A stretch of 17,139 nt of DNA from the NCBI GenBank assembly GCA_014885115.2, contig WKLE02004857.1, forward strand, positions 1 to 17,139, written 5' to 3'. Under the pieces are notes generated by a model. The model was not told the origin of the DNA. It made no database searches and worked only from the letters and a program-made list of their open reading frames with translations. The position numbers and the translations under genes are program-made. This DNA is from Asterionellopsis glacialis (Eukaryota > Bacillariophyta > Plagiogrammaphyceae > Rhaphoneidales > Asterionellopsidaceae). Positions 7,662-17,139 of this stretch are shown here, piece by piece. Positions within the stretch are counted from its first letter, which is position 1. Each line of letters starts with the position of its first letter.

Positions 7662-9314
7662 TTAGGAAATGGATGATTTTTTCTTCATGGCTTGTGCTAA
7701 AACAGCTTGTTGCAATGCCATGGCATGTTCGTCTTGCTGTTGTTGTGCGACACTGCCATGCTGACGACTACCAGCACGGCCACGGCCACCAGCCGTCATT
7801 CCAGGCAAAGCAAATCCTCTACCACCACTTGCCATTCCCATCATTGGAATGCCACCTACAGGAGGACCAGGACGACGACGACCAGGACGAGCACCAGTAG
7901 AAGGACGGTACGCATAATGTTCTGCCATATCCAATGGTGGATGTAATTGTTCTACAACTTGTTTTGTTTTCTGGATTCCCAATATATCCATATTTGATCT
8001 CATATCAATTTCAACATCTTCAATCATGGACCCTATAGTTTCTAAATGTTCAGATACCCTCGAAGAGGAAGAATGATGATTTTGGAGTACTGATTTGGTT
8101 TGCGTAGTTACCTTTTCGGTAGAACCAGATATTTGCGTTTTGCTGCTATCTGTGGTTGTCGTATTATATGTAGCAGCAGAATCATTCCCCGCTTCCGATT
8201 CTTTTAAACATAAGTGGATTGTAACTGTAGATTGAAGATGATACGTTACTGTTGCTGTGGCACCACCACTACTCTTGGTAGATACATGAACAATATGTTG
8301 ACTGTTCCATTCAGCATCACCATCGTCAATGGATTTATGAATTAGAAAAGCACCTGACCAACAATCAAGTATGCTGCTGAGATTCTTACGACCATCATCC
8401 CATATGTAGACAGATCCTGTCGCAACTTCTTTACCATAATACATACTTTTATAGACATCCCAAACTTCATTGGCTTGTAATTCAAGTTGTCGTCTCATTG
8501 AATCATCATCATGATAGTTAGTAGTAGGATGGCGACCTTGTTGGACTTTAGTAGTAGTGGCGGAGGAAGGGTAGTAATTATTAGTCCACGGTGATCGATA
8601 ATAAGGGATTGAATTACCTGTATCTTGGCCCTCATTATCATTTGTATTTACACAATTGTAAGTCGATAAAATGAACTGTATTATATTACATAGAAACACA
8701 ATGCAAAAAGAATTTTTTAATTATATATCTATTAGAGTATGCTATAGAACTTTTGATTCAAACGAGAAACAAAAGCCACAAACAATGTTTGATCCCCAAA
8801 AAAATTTACCTTGATCAAACAAAACGAAGGAAAGAAAATCAAACTCGAACAATACATACGAGTGCGGTACTTACAGGTCGATCGTTTGCTTTTGGATCAT
8901 TTTGAATGTGAAATGGTAATGTATGTACCTTTTGCGTCAATATTTTTTTCTCTTGTGAAGATGACAACAACAAAGATTTGAATCCGTTCAAATTCTTTAT
9001 ATTTTTAAAAATTGATTGTTGGACGAGAAGAAGAAATACAGAAAAAGGCAAATTACATGAAAATACAAAAAATAAGGTAAGAAATTAGGAATGACACATC
9101 AATATATCATGGCACACTACACGAGACATATATTGCCAAGTTCTTTTATTTAAAAAAAGAGTCACAATGTGCCGTTGTCTGTTGAATCTTTGTAAATTAA
9201 AGCAGCAAAGCTGAGTTAGATACGGACCTTTTCTGAATCAGACGGATTTGTCGAATGAAGAATATCCAAGCATGATTGGACTGCTACGTCGTTGCTTGGT
9301 TTTTCGTCGCTCAT
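7662..9314 (-). CDS. CAPZB: F-actin capping protein subunit beta (CapZ beta)
   Basis: Three exons on the minus strand (9314-9228, 8994-8875, 8675-7662) give about 406 aa. The ATG at 9314 follows an in-frame TAG at 9336-9338. CapZ beta pairs with the alpha subunit to cap actin barbed ends. Family landmarks in order: start MSDEK, SEKNL at the exon 1/2 join, LLLSSSQEKKIL, YYRSPWTNNYYP (94-105), LELQANEVWDVYKSMYYG (133-150), SVYIWDD (157-163), GAFLIHKS, HIVHV, YHLQSTVTIHL (about 214-224), and the C-terminal helix ETIGSMIEDVEIDMRSNMD to KTKQVVEQL (about 281-313). The usual family length is about 270-290 aa. The excess comes from a Ser/Thr-rich insert (about 228-275), a longer loop near 85-92 and an added tail from about 325 rich in Gly, Arg, Pro and Gln. 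Identity is strong; the first exon junction is less certain because the donor is GTCCGT. Confidence 0.86.
8676..8874 (-). other. Intron 2 of the capping protein gene (199 nt, phase 0)
   Basis: On the minus strand the donor GTAAGT follows CCT at 8875 and the acceptor AATACAG ends at 8676. Joining gives NDRP-FILSTYN, placing a conserved YLLCDYN-like strand of CapZ beta before RSPWTN. Both sites fit the consensus and the frame is kept. Confidence 0.82.
8995..9227 (-). other. Intron 1 of the capping protein gene (233 nt, phase 0)
   Basis: The donor GTCCGT begins at 9227, after the AAG codon at 9230-9228. The acceptor is AAAG ending at 8995, the first AG after a long pyrimidine-rich stretch (about 9018-9052). 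The join gives SDSEK-NLNGF, matching the conserved EKNL of CapZ beta. GTCCGT is a weak donor, so exact boundaries should be treated as provisional, although the restored protein supports them. Confidence 0.62.
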
Positions 9315-10562
9315 GATGATAAATGTGAGATGAAGCTAGATCTCGATATATTAGGGCCCTTGAAGAGCTTTTGATATGTACCTATGTTAAGCGTTCGACA
9401 ATCAAATAATAACAGAGCGAAACAATATCGAAATACATGGAGTCGTGCCCATGCAATTAGCTCCGCGAGTTAGCATCTGGGCAAACAATGCTCTAGAGAG
9501 GACTGACTTGTCGCGCGGTAGTTTTAAGATTTTTTGAAAATGAGCGTCTCGTACCAGGTACTCTAGTACCCGTACTTCTTAACCTGTACCTGTACACATC
9601 TGAGACGGATTTTTTTCGGGATTCATGCTTTTACTATCATTCCTAATATCTCTGGAAACGTTTTTTTCCGGTAGCCGTCACAGCACACACCTTTCGCAAG
9701 GACTCAAATTTTGAGCTTTGAAAAGATTTCCATGAGGATGACTTTATCTTGTATACACAGTGAGAAGGCCCCAATGGACCCAAATTTGGAAAGAATTTCC
9801 CCGTGTTGATCATACAAGGCAAATCTTATAAAAGCACAACGTTAGTTTAGATATCAGAATGGACATGTTTGCTGCAAATTCAGCTCGCGTGTCACGTGTT
9901 TATTTTACCTGTGTTGGATTTTACAGCAGGAAGCCAAACCCTTCCATTCTACATGATGCGCATCTAGTGCCTTGCACTGTTTCTTGTGACCCCTTGCAGC
10001 AATAAAATACAAACCCAACATTGACTGCATCTAGACAGAAGATTTTCCTCGGTCTCGTCCTTGTTGCAATATCTGATTTTTTTTTGTTTCCGACCCCATG
10101 CCCAGCACCTCATCCATAGAAAATGAAAACAAGGCTATGCTATTATTAAAACGTGCAGCCCTGGTATATGGTGTTCCTTGCCGTCGCAATGTACTTGTAT
10201 GGGAAGGTTTTATTATTGGATATATCTGGATGCGGATCAGCAATACTTGACAGTGAAATGAGCTCAACACTTCCCTGTTGCAGAGAAACGATAAGAATCG
10301 CTACGCTCAATATAAGACCATTCCTTCGATTTTTTTAATGTTTTTAATAACTTTTATTTTTATGGTTAGAAAAAGATACTTTGAACAACAGCAACGAAAG
10401 AAGATGTATTACCAAAGGCACCATGATGCGGATTATTTTAATCTCTTCAGTGGCAATCATTCTTTGTGTAATAGCAAATATTGTAGCCGTATTTGCACTG
10501 GTTTCCAGTGAGGATTACAGCAACAACAATGACATCGATATTGTACAATATGCATCATTTTG
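9315..10562. other. Intergenic region between capping protein and P4-ATPase genes
   Basis: No gene is supported with confidence. The left part should include the promoter and 5' UTR of the capping protein gene. A GTAC-rich block at 9545-9607 contains the hairpin GGTACT-CT-AGTACC (9557-9570), flanked by CGTCTC (9545-9550) and its complement GAGACG (9602-9607). The right part holds a 49-codon plus-strand frame (10423-10572) beginning with a hydrophobic stretch. It overlaps the ATPase stop codon and has no recognisable homology. The rest is AT-rich with T runs and should include the ATPase 3' UTR. Confidence 0.5.
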
Positions 10563-13500
10563 TCACACTTGAGCCTTCGTAACCGCATGAGATATTAAAG
10601 TAGCCACTTTGTTTTTTCTCTTTGCTTCTCTCACCTCTTTTGCTGAAATTTCTACATGAATTTGAGTTTGCGTTGGATAAAACATATTGGAGAAGACTTT
10701 TCCAATAACATCAAATGTAATACCAGCAATTGGAACAAAAAGCATCAGCATCCATGTCATCGAACGGGTATGTAAAACATGCATCGTAACCTTAACATAG
10801 TTCAGAAACATAGGGAATGCTTCATAATTTGTACCATACGCCTGATACGTATACAGAAAGAAGAGGTAGAAACCATACGATAATCCCAGAACGCCTATCC
10901 AAGAGTATGCAAGACGGCTAGAGACTCCTTCTCCAACATCTTTCCGGCAAGTAAAGGCAGGCCATCTCCCGTGAATGATGGATTTGCTCTCGAACAATAC
11001 CTTGTATCCAAGAAGTATTACAAGGTTTGAAAAAGCAACACTCCCAACACTACTGAGATCACCACCTTCCCCATCACCAGGTACATCTGTATCATCATTT
11101 GACATCAAACCATCGAATGCAGAAGTAATACCACCACCACCAGCTTGTGGTCCTACAGTGAGATGATAAATCGTAAACACATGCACAAATACCATTACAA
11201 CCCAGCGGAAGTTGATTCTGGAAGTCATGAGTTCATTGTTTCGCCCGGGTGCATACACCTCTGGGTGCTTTCGGATGTAGTCCTTCTCGAGACATCGATC
11301 AAATACACCTAAAAAGCCGATTGGCGTACCAGCAACAAAATTTAAAACAGCAATTGCCCATTCATCAAACAATGGCGTGCCACTGTACAAATTCCGTTTC
11401 GCAAAAATAATTATACTACCAGCCAAAATAGCATTCTTGTAAAACGAAAATAACACAACTGTACTCATACGGTAAAAGCTCCAACGACCATGAATCAATA
11501 ACAACTCCTCCAAATACCTAAACTGAGCAATCGCAAAGTCAGACGCATTCACTGCCTGTTGACCTTCCAAGCCTGATATACCAACACCAACATGAGCTTC
11601 CTGAATCATACCCACATCATTAGCACCATCTCCTATTGCTAAAGTAACAGGTTCCGGAGATACATTGTTACGTACAAGCTTCACAACCAATGCTTTCTGC
11701 TTGGGACTCACACGACAAGCAATCACAGAGTCACAGTTACTAGCAACACCAAACAGAATCTCTTCAAGCACCGGATCGCCAAGAAGATGGTACAATGCAG
11801 CACCCTCAATCACCAATGCTCTTGGTTTGTTAAAAGAATCGTCCTTGTCGTCCCCTGTATCCTTGTCGGACTCTGGTGAGCTTTGCTGCTCGGTAATAGC
11901 TGCAAGACGCTCTTTCTTCACATGCTTTCTCAATCGACCGTGACGAACATCTCTATCCACAGCAAAAAGCTTCTCCAAAATGTTTCGTCTCTTCTTATCA
12001 AAGTCACTCGAATCCTTCGTACCACCAGGAACAAAACTTTCCAAAGAAAGGATGTCTTCATCCACAATACGATCGTCCGATGTCAGTTGCAGCTCTTCCG
12101 ATGTCATCTGGGCAAGTGACAAGGTACGGATTTCTGATCCAGACATTCTTCCTGCCGCCTTTTGAACGTCAAGCATGGCCCTTGCTGATGTACCCTTCCG
12201 GAACACGGCCGGTACTTCATCCGAGACCATCAACTCTCCGCTTGATGGATCTGCAGCTATCGGTTCCTCCGCATGTTCCCCTGGTGACTTCTTCCTGTTT
12301 GGATTGCGTTCCGTCATACCTTCAGATGACATGAGGTATTCCTGAATGATCTTTTCAGCACGAGTACGAACTGCCTGGCGACGTTCTGTAGGAGCCATCT
12401 CCTCTGCATCCTTCACTTCCTCTTTCTCAAGCAATTCCAACGCATCTTTGCCACGACTTCCCATGCATGTAAGAAACATACGCCTCAATGACCGCCGACA
12501 TGCTCGTATCTTTTTATTGAATTCAAACATACGATCAGATGTGGTTCTCGATTGCTCTCCAGCGTTCAAGCTAGCTTTTTGGTACTCTTTCAATTTACCC
12601 ATCTTAATCAGACGCATGAACTCCATCGCCAAAATAGTGCGTACCCTCTCCGCTGATCCATCTGCAACTTCCGTCAGATGCATCTTGTCAGTAAGAACAT
12701 GCGTAGAGTAACCAATCTCAATAGCAGTCTCCCGCTTGTCACCTGTGAGCACCCACAGCTTGATTCCAGCTTTTTCAAGCGTTGAGATCGTTTCCGGGAC
12801 ACCACGCTGCAATTTATCTTCAATGGCCGTGGCTCCAACAATGTGTAGGTTCTTTTCGATTTCGTAGGCAACATTTGTAAGCTTTTCTTCTCGATTTTTT
12901 ATGGATGATGATGCTGTCTTGAATTTAGTCAGCCAATCTTTACATTCATCCTCGGTCAGGATGCGAACACCCAAAACAAGGGTTCTAAGTCCTTCCTTTG
13001 CAAACTCACCTAAATGAGATTGAATACCAAGCAACGTAGCCGACTCCCAGTCATCCTGCTTATATTGATCGGTTGACAATCCTCTATCGCCAAGGTCCAA
13101 TTGATCTATACCGTCTGATGGTCGTCTTGGATGCTTGCTTGATCTACGGGGAGAGTCGAGATGCTTCTGGATGACTTCACCAGCCGTTTCATTGCCGGTC
13201 ATTAGCTTTTCGAAGCCATCACAAACGCCCTCGCAAAGCATAGATGAATCTGCTCCCTTACACAACAACATAGGAATCGATCCAAGCTCTTCAGGTGATC
13301 GAACCAAAACGGACATCCTCTTACGATCCGAATCAAACTTGTTCACAGCAAGAATACTCCATGTCTCTGTACGGACTTCATCACCATCAGATTCCTTTGG
13401 AACTTTGCCAGATACTGGAACCTTATCAGCTGCTGTTTCGGCAGCAATAGATCTAGGTGATACCGTACCATTCTTTAACCCTTCAACAACTGATTCGTCT

Positions 13501-16144
13501 TCAAGTAACGAGGGAGAAACAACAGAAAGCTTCACGCCATTCGAACCACGACCCAACACTTGAAAGTCAAAATTCTTACTCGCTGCCGATACAAGAGCAC
13601 CTTCATCCGGACTCTCTGCTTGATAGTTGTAACCTGCAGGAGCTCCGTCGGCTCCCTTACTTCCCGCAACAGGAGGCAGCGAATCAAACGTATACACCCG
13701 CCTCTGATCCTCGGGCGTTGGACCAGCTGGACCATGCTCTGAAATAGCATTCAAGGGAGTTGCGATTTCAGATGCTCCTCCGGGGGTCACGGGGAAACCA
13801 GTGCTATCACTGGACGATTTCTTACGACCAAAAAATCGTTCCACCAGACTTCTGTTGGTAGTGGATGACACAGACTTTCCATCTTCCTCCTTGTCCACAA
13901 TTTCGGTATCGAAATCCTTCTCCACCACAACTGTATGGCAAATACTCATAACTCTCAAAAACATCTCAGCATTAAAAGTCAATTTATCCCTGTCACCATT
14001 AGACTTTGTTCCACCTTGCTTCTTATCAATAGAAGACGCTTCTTGTATTCGACCAACCAGCATACGCCGTAGAGGATGGAAGGGTGAAGATTTATTTTCA
14101 TTGTCATCGTCGCTGGGTCGTGCCTTTTCAACTGGTGCTCCAAATATCATACCGTCAACTGAGCATCGCTTAAAACGCATCACATTTTGAGTCAAAGTAC
14201 CAGTCTTGTCGGAAAATACGTATTGGACTTGTCCTAGATCTGTCACAATAGTACTCCTCGCTATAGCACGAGTGTCAGTTCCTTCGTGATACATTTCAAT
14301 ATCTTGATTCACTAACCATAATAAGAAAAATGTACAGACTTCAATAGTGACATACAAACTAAGTGGGACAAAATTACTTAGTAGTGTAACATTCAAGAAA
14401 AACAGCTGCAAAAAGTTCTCAGTATCAGTTTGCCAATCGATTTCAACCTTTTCACCGCCTAATACCTCAGGTAGATAAGGCCATGTCTTGCTTGTATCCT
14501 TATTCCAACCTAAGTACCTGCCATGCAACAAGGTCCAAATACAAGTATTATTTGTGAGAAATACAAACCGAAACACATCAAAACATCCATCAGCTACATA
14601 AGAATGTACATCACAATCAGCTTACCATAGTTTGTCAAACTCCGAATCATTCGTTTTGACAGCAAAAATAGATAGTGCACAAATGCATGTCACCATAACA
14701 AACAAAATTGCAAACACTGTCCTGTTCATGAGCTTATCCAACTGACTAAACTTCGACGGTGTATCAAACGAGTTCTGTACAAGCTTCGTGTCGGTCCCAG
14801 TAAAAACAGCTAGACCAATAGCCCATTCTGTATTTCGTAAAACTGCCCCACGTAACAAAATATTGTCTGCATTCAATGGAATATCAATACTTGGACCTCC
14901 TTCCTCCACAGGGGGTAATGTTAGTTTTCCATTGAACGTATTTACAGATGGGTTAGGTGGTTCGCTGGTGAGGGTAGACACATAAGCACTGTTAGGTCCA
15001 CCGACACAACCACCAAGGTTAGGCAATGAAAGATTCTTGTGCATGTAATCACCAACATTCGCCATCAAATTTAACACAGACCCGAACTTCGGTTGCGGTG
15101 TCTCCGTCGGTTGAACCTCTTCTTCCCGCTCTTCTGGGATAGTTTCAGGATTGGCCGGATTCTCCAACGAACTAATGCCATCGGGAAAACAAAGTGCAGA
15201 CGATCGCGAAATACGCTTAGTTGCCTGTTCCAAGGTCTCTGTACCATGTGATGGTTCTTCACCTTCACTTATTTCTCGTTCACTTTGTTCTTCCTTGATG
15301 CTTTCGAGTACATTAATTGGCAAATGAGGACTGTTACGAAGTTTGAGGTTTGTTTCTCCGTCGATTGAACTAGTCTCAATGTAAGCACTTCCATTATCAG
15401 AACTACTCGCTAAAAGGATCAAATCAGCTGGTAACATTTCACGATTTTTAACCATTACGATGTTTCCAGCTCGGATATTTTTCCTTAACACACTCTCATA
15501 AGCAATTTTGCACAGGTTCGGCCCAGTACCTTCTCGAGGAGTTACAGGGTCAGATCGTTCAGTTTTGTTCACATATTTGTTTTTCAGATTTACATTAATG
15601 TCCCGTCCACCTAAAACATGTTCATCACGTTGTCCACCTTCCTCATCTAAATCTTCCCCACGTCTCAGTACAACGCAAGGATGGTTGTTGGTCTTTTCAT
15701 CACTGCGATGACGTTGTACATCTGCTGCTCCTTCTTGTAACAGAGAAACTGCTATGACCATTGCCAAAGGCCCAAGTGTTGTCCACGGATTTATTGCAGA
15801 ATCGAAAGTTTCTTCTGAATAATATCCAACTGCCATGATGCTGCCAATAATTAAGAAATATACATTTGCAACACGACGGAATTGGTCACGAATTGCCTGC
15901 AATTAGATGTTGGAGAAAAGTTGATTGGACCAACGTCAGAATTTCAAAGGCAAATAATCTATGAAATAAGCGAAAGGATTTGTGCATGGCATTCATTGTA
16001 TTACAGACTTACAATTGGAAAAAATGTTAAAAGTGTGTACTTTGAGGTCCGAATTGAGTTATCACATTTGTCGTAGTCCGGGCGGCCAGCTATCAGAAGC
16101 CGCTCTTTCTCGATTAGCTTTTTATTTCTCCAAAGGTGAACCAT
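10563..16144 (-). CDS. P4-type ATPase (phospholipid-transporting flippase), unusually long
   Basis: Three exons (16144-16013, 15896-14626, 14517-10563) give about 1785 aa; the family is usually 1100-1350. P4-ATPases flip phospholipids to the cytosolic leaflet, normally with a CDC50-type subunit. Start: first ATG after an in-frame TAA (16292-16294), good context, short N-terminus leading to NSIRTSKYTLLTFFP. Motifs: RDQFRRVANVYFL at TM1 (55-71), DGET in the A domain (223-226), PLSL in TM4 (519-522), DKTGT with phosphorylated Asp 571, KGADSS (888-893), TGDKRETA (1059-1066), GDGANDVG (1430-1437), GQQAVNASDFAIAQF, and six C-terminal spans (about 1488-1748), ten in all. Extra length: about 45 aa in the first part of the A domain (about 125-170), an acidic insert after DGET (about 242-362), N-domain inserts (about 675-735 and 810-845), and about 285 aa between TGDKRETA and the GDG motif (about 1078-1365). 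All catalytic motifs are intact, so it should be active. Subfamily is undetermined. Confidence 0.95.
14518..14625 (-). other. Intron 2 of the P4-ATPase gene (108 nt)
   Basis: The donor GTAAGC at 14625 follows CTATG and the acceptor CATGGCAG ends at 14518. The intron splits a Trp codon (TG|G). The join gives DKLW-YLGWNKD, followed by KTWPYL, a typical P4-ATPase TM3-TM4 loop. The intervening sequence has an in-frame stop if unspliced. Confidence 0.9.
15897..16012 (-). other. Intron 1 of the P4-ATPase gene (116 nt, phase 0)
   Basis: The donor GTAAGT begins at 16012, after ATT. The acceptor CTAATTGCAG ends at 15897, and its CTAAT may serve as or lie near the branch site. The join gives TFFPI-AIRDQFRRVAN, the continuous N-terminal signature of P4-ATPases. 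This is the clearest splice in the window. Confidence 0.93.
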
Positions 16145-17139
16145 GTTTGTTCTATCACCGCAATATGACGACGTTGTTTGAAAATGGAATGAGTCCGATG
16201 GTAAACTGTAAAACCTGCCTGAGAATTGTAAACGTGTTGTGGGAGTCTTTGAGTCGTGGACAATTAGGTTGGTTCTTTTGAGGAGTGATTTTTAAGAACA
16301 AGCAACGTACAATTTTGTATTTTGCGATGAAGTCTCACTCCCAAAAGTTATATTGTATTCTGTCAACCAAGACTCTAGACGTCCTGCCTGACAGCAAAGT
16401 TTGAGAAATCTGAATCTGAAAACGCGAACGGATATTTCTGAATCCCATGTAGTTTTCAACTGGTAAATAAATAAAGGTTCTGGGAGACTGGGTAATTGTA
16501 ATTTTTAACCCTTTCCATCCAGCTCCATTCACGCCGAATGGTATTGTAACTCGTAACTGGTACTTACTTTTACTGGGTATGCACCGGGTTCTAGTAATAG
16601 GATCTACGTACTTCTAGGTTTCTGGTACATTCATTTGATGTCTGTGCTAGCAGTAAGAGGACAAATAACTACCTGGGACACCTAGAGATTTGTGCCAAAT
16701 CCATATGATGACAAACCATATGTAGAAATGTTAAAAAGTTATTAATTAAGGACAATAGAAATGGACATCTTAATTCATGTGTATCCACAGGGTTTTCGGA
16801 TTTGGGCGATGATACTTTCACGGGCATGCCGTGTTTTCAGCGTGCCAGTCAATTTTTAAATTTTGTGTCATAGCGAACAATATCAGCAATCACGAAAAAA
16901 AGCAGCCATCATGACAAAACAACAATTAACCATATTTCAAGCCTCAAGTCTCCTTTTTTTGTAATCTTTTAACATGACAGTTCCAACATAGGTACGTTAG
17001 ATGCATTAGGTGGGTTGTTGTATTTGTTTTGTTGGTTGATTGTTTACATAGATATTTCACATGCAGGCTATTTTTTGTCACGACAACAATGGTGATAACT
17101 CACCAGAAATGGTACAATTCATAACTCAACAACCAACAA
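16145..17139. other. Right flank: 5' region of the P4-ATPase gene and unassigned sequence
   Basis: Upstream of the ATPase ATG the frame stays open for 49 codons to the TAA at 16292-16294 but has no other ATG, so it is probably 5' UTR. From 16300 to about 17000 I see only AT-rich non-coding sequence with GTAC-containing patches (about 16556-16632). The last 75 bases could belong to a neighbouring gene: CACATGCAG ending at 17066 resembles an acceptor followed by an open plus-strand frame, while GTGAGT on the minus strand near 17104 resembles a donor. The two readings conflict and neither is assigned. Confidence 0.45.

Noticed and set aside
9859..10014. Plus-strand ATG frame and the T-rich region downstream
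   Set aside because: It has fewer than 60 codons with no signal sequence, domain or splice pattern.
12346..13563. Several plus-strand frames of 80-140 codons inside the ATPase gene
   Set aside because: They lie opposite a continuous, strongly conserved P4-ATPase reading frame and show no domain.
16145..16291. N-terminal extension of the P4-ATPase
   Set aside because: The frame is open for 49 codons but contains no ATG, and the sequence (HDSKDSPTTRLQ...) has no membrane or family feature. Treated as 5' UTR.
1..17139. CRISPR array, tRNA, rRNA, transposon, viral or toxin genes
   Set aside because: None was seen: no spacer-type repeats, no tRNA B-box-like GGTTCGA in a cloverleaf context, no transposase or reverse transcriptase motifs.

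Overview
This is a stretch of nuclear DNA from a eukaryote, most probably a diatom or a closely related stramenopile. It holds four protein-coding genes with short GT-AG introns (five inferred, 108 to 233 nt), no operon structure and no mobile element. The strongest lineage clue is the first gene. It encodes a secreted-type N-terminus, Thr/Pro-rich repeats, a two-part ectodomain, one membrane span and a C-terminal PDZ domain, an architecture I associate with diatom genomes. The lineage call is inference; the gene families themselves are much more certain.

Layout. 1-1530: AT-rich flank with simple repeats and no convincing gene. 1531-4892 (+): PDZ-containing single-pass membrane protein, two exons, about 1080 aa. 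5175-6656 (-): intronless F-box protein of the FBXO9/Hrt3 type, 493 aa, convergent with the PDZ gene. 6657-7661: intergenic, with a perfect short palindrome. 7662-9314 (-): F-actin capping protein beta subunit, three exons, about 406 aa. The two short 5' exons were reconstructed by eye because they restore the missing N-terminal part of the family. 9315-10562: intergenic. 10563-16144 (-): P4-type ATPase (phospholipid flippase), three exons, about 1785 aa, unusually long because of inserted charged and disordered segments. 16145-17139: right flank, possibly reaching a splice site of the next gene.

The genes are housekeeping or cell-surface functions (ubiquitin ligase adaptor, actin filament capping, lipid asymmetry, membrane scaffold or receptor). 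They share no pathway that the sequence shows, and each appears to have its own promoter. I found no CRISPR array, tRNA, rRNA, transposon or evidence of a new multi-gene system. The most interesting material lies inside the proteins: the lineage-type ectodomain/PDZ protein and the possible effect of retaining its intron, the large insertion in the flippase P domain, the extra C-terminal tail of the capping protein, and a conserved-looking motif in the F-box protein N-terminus.
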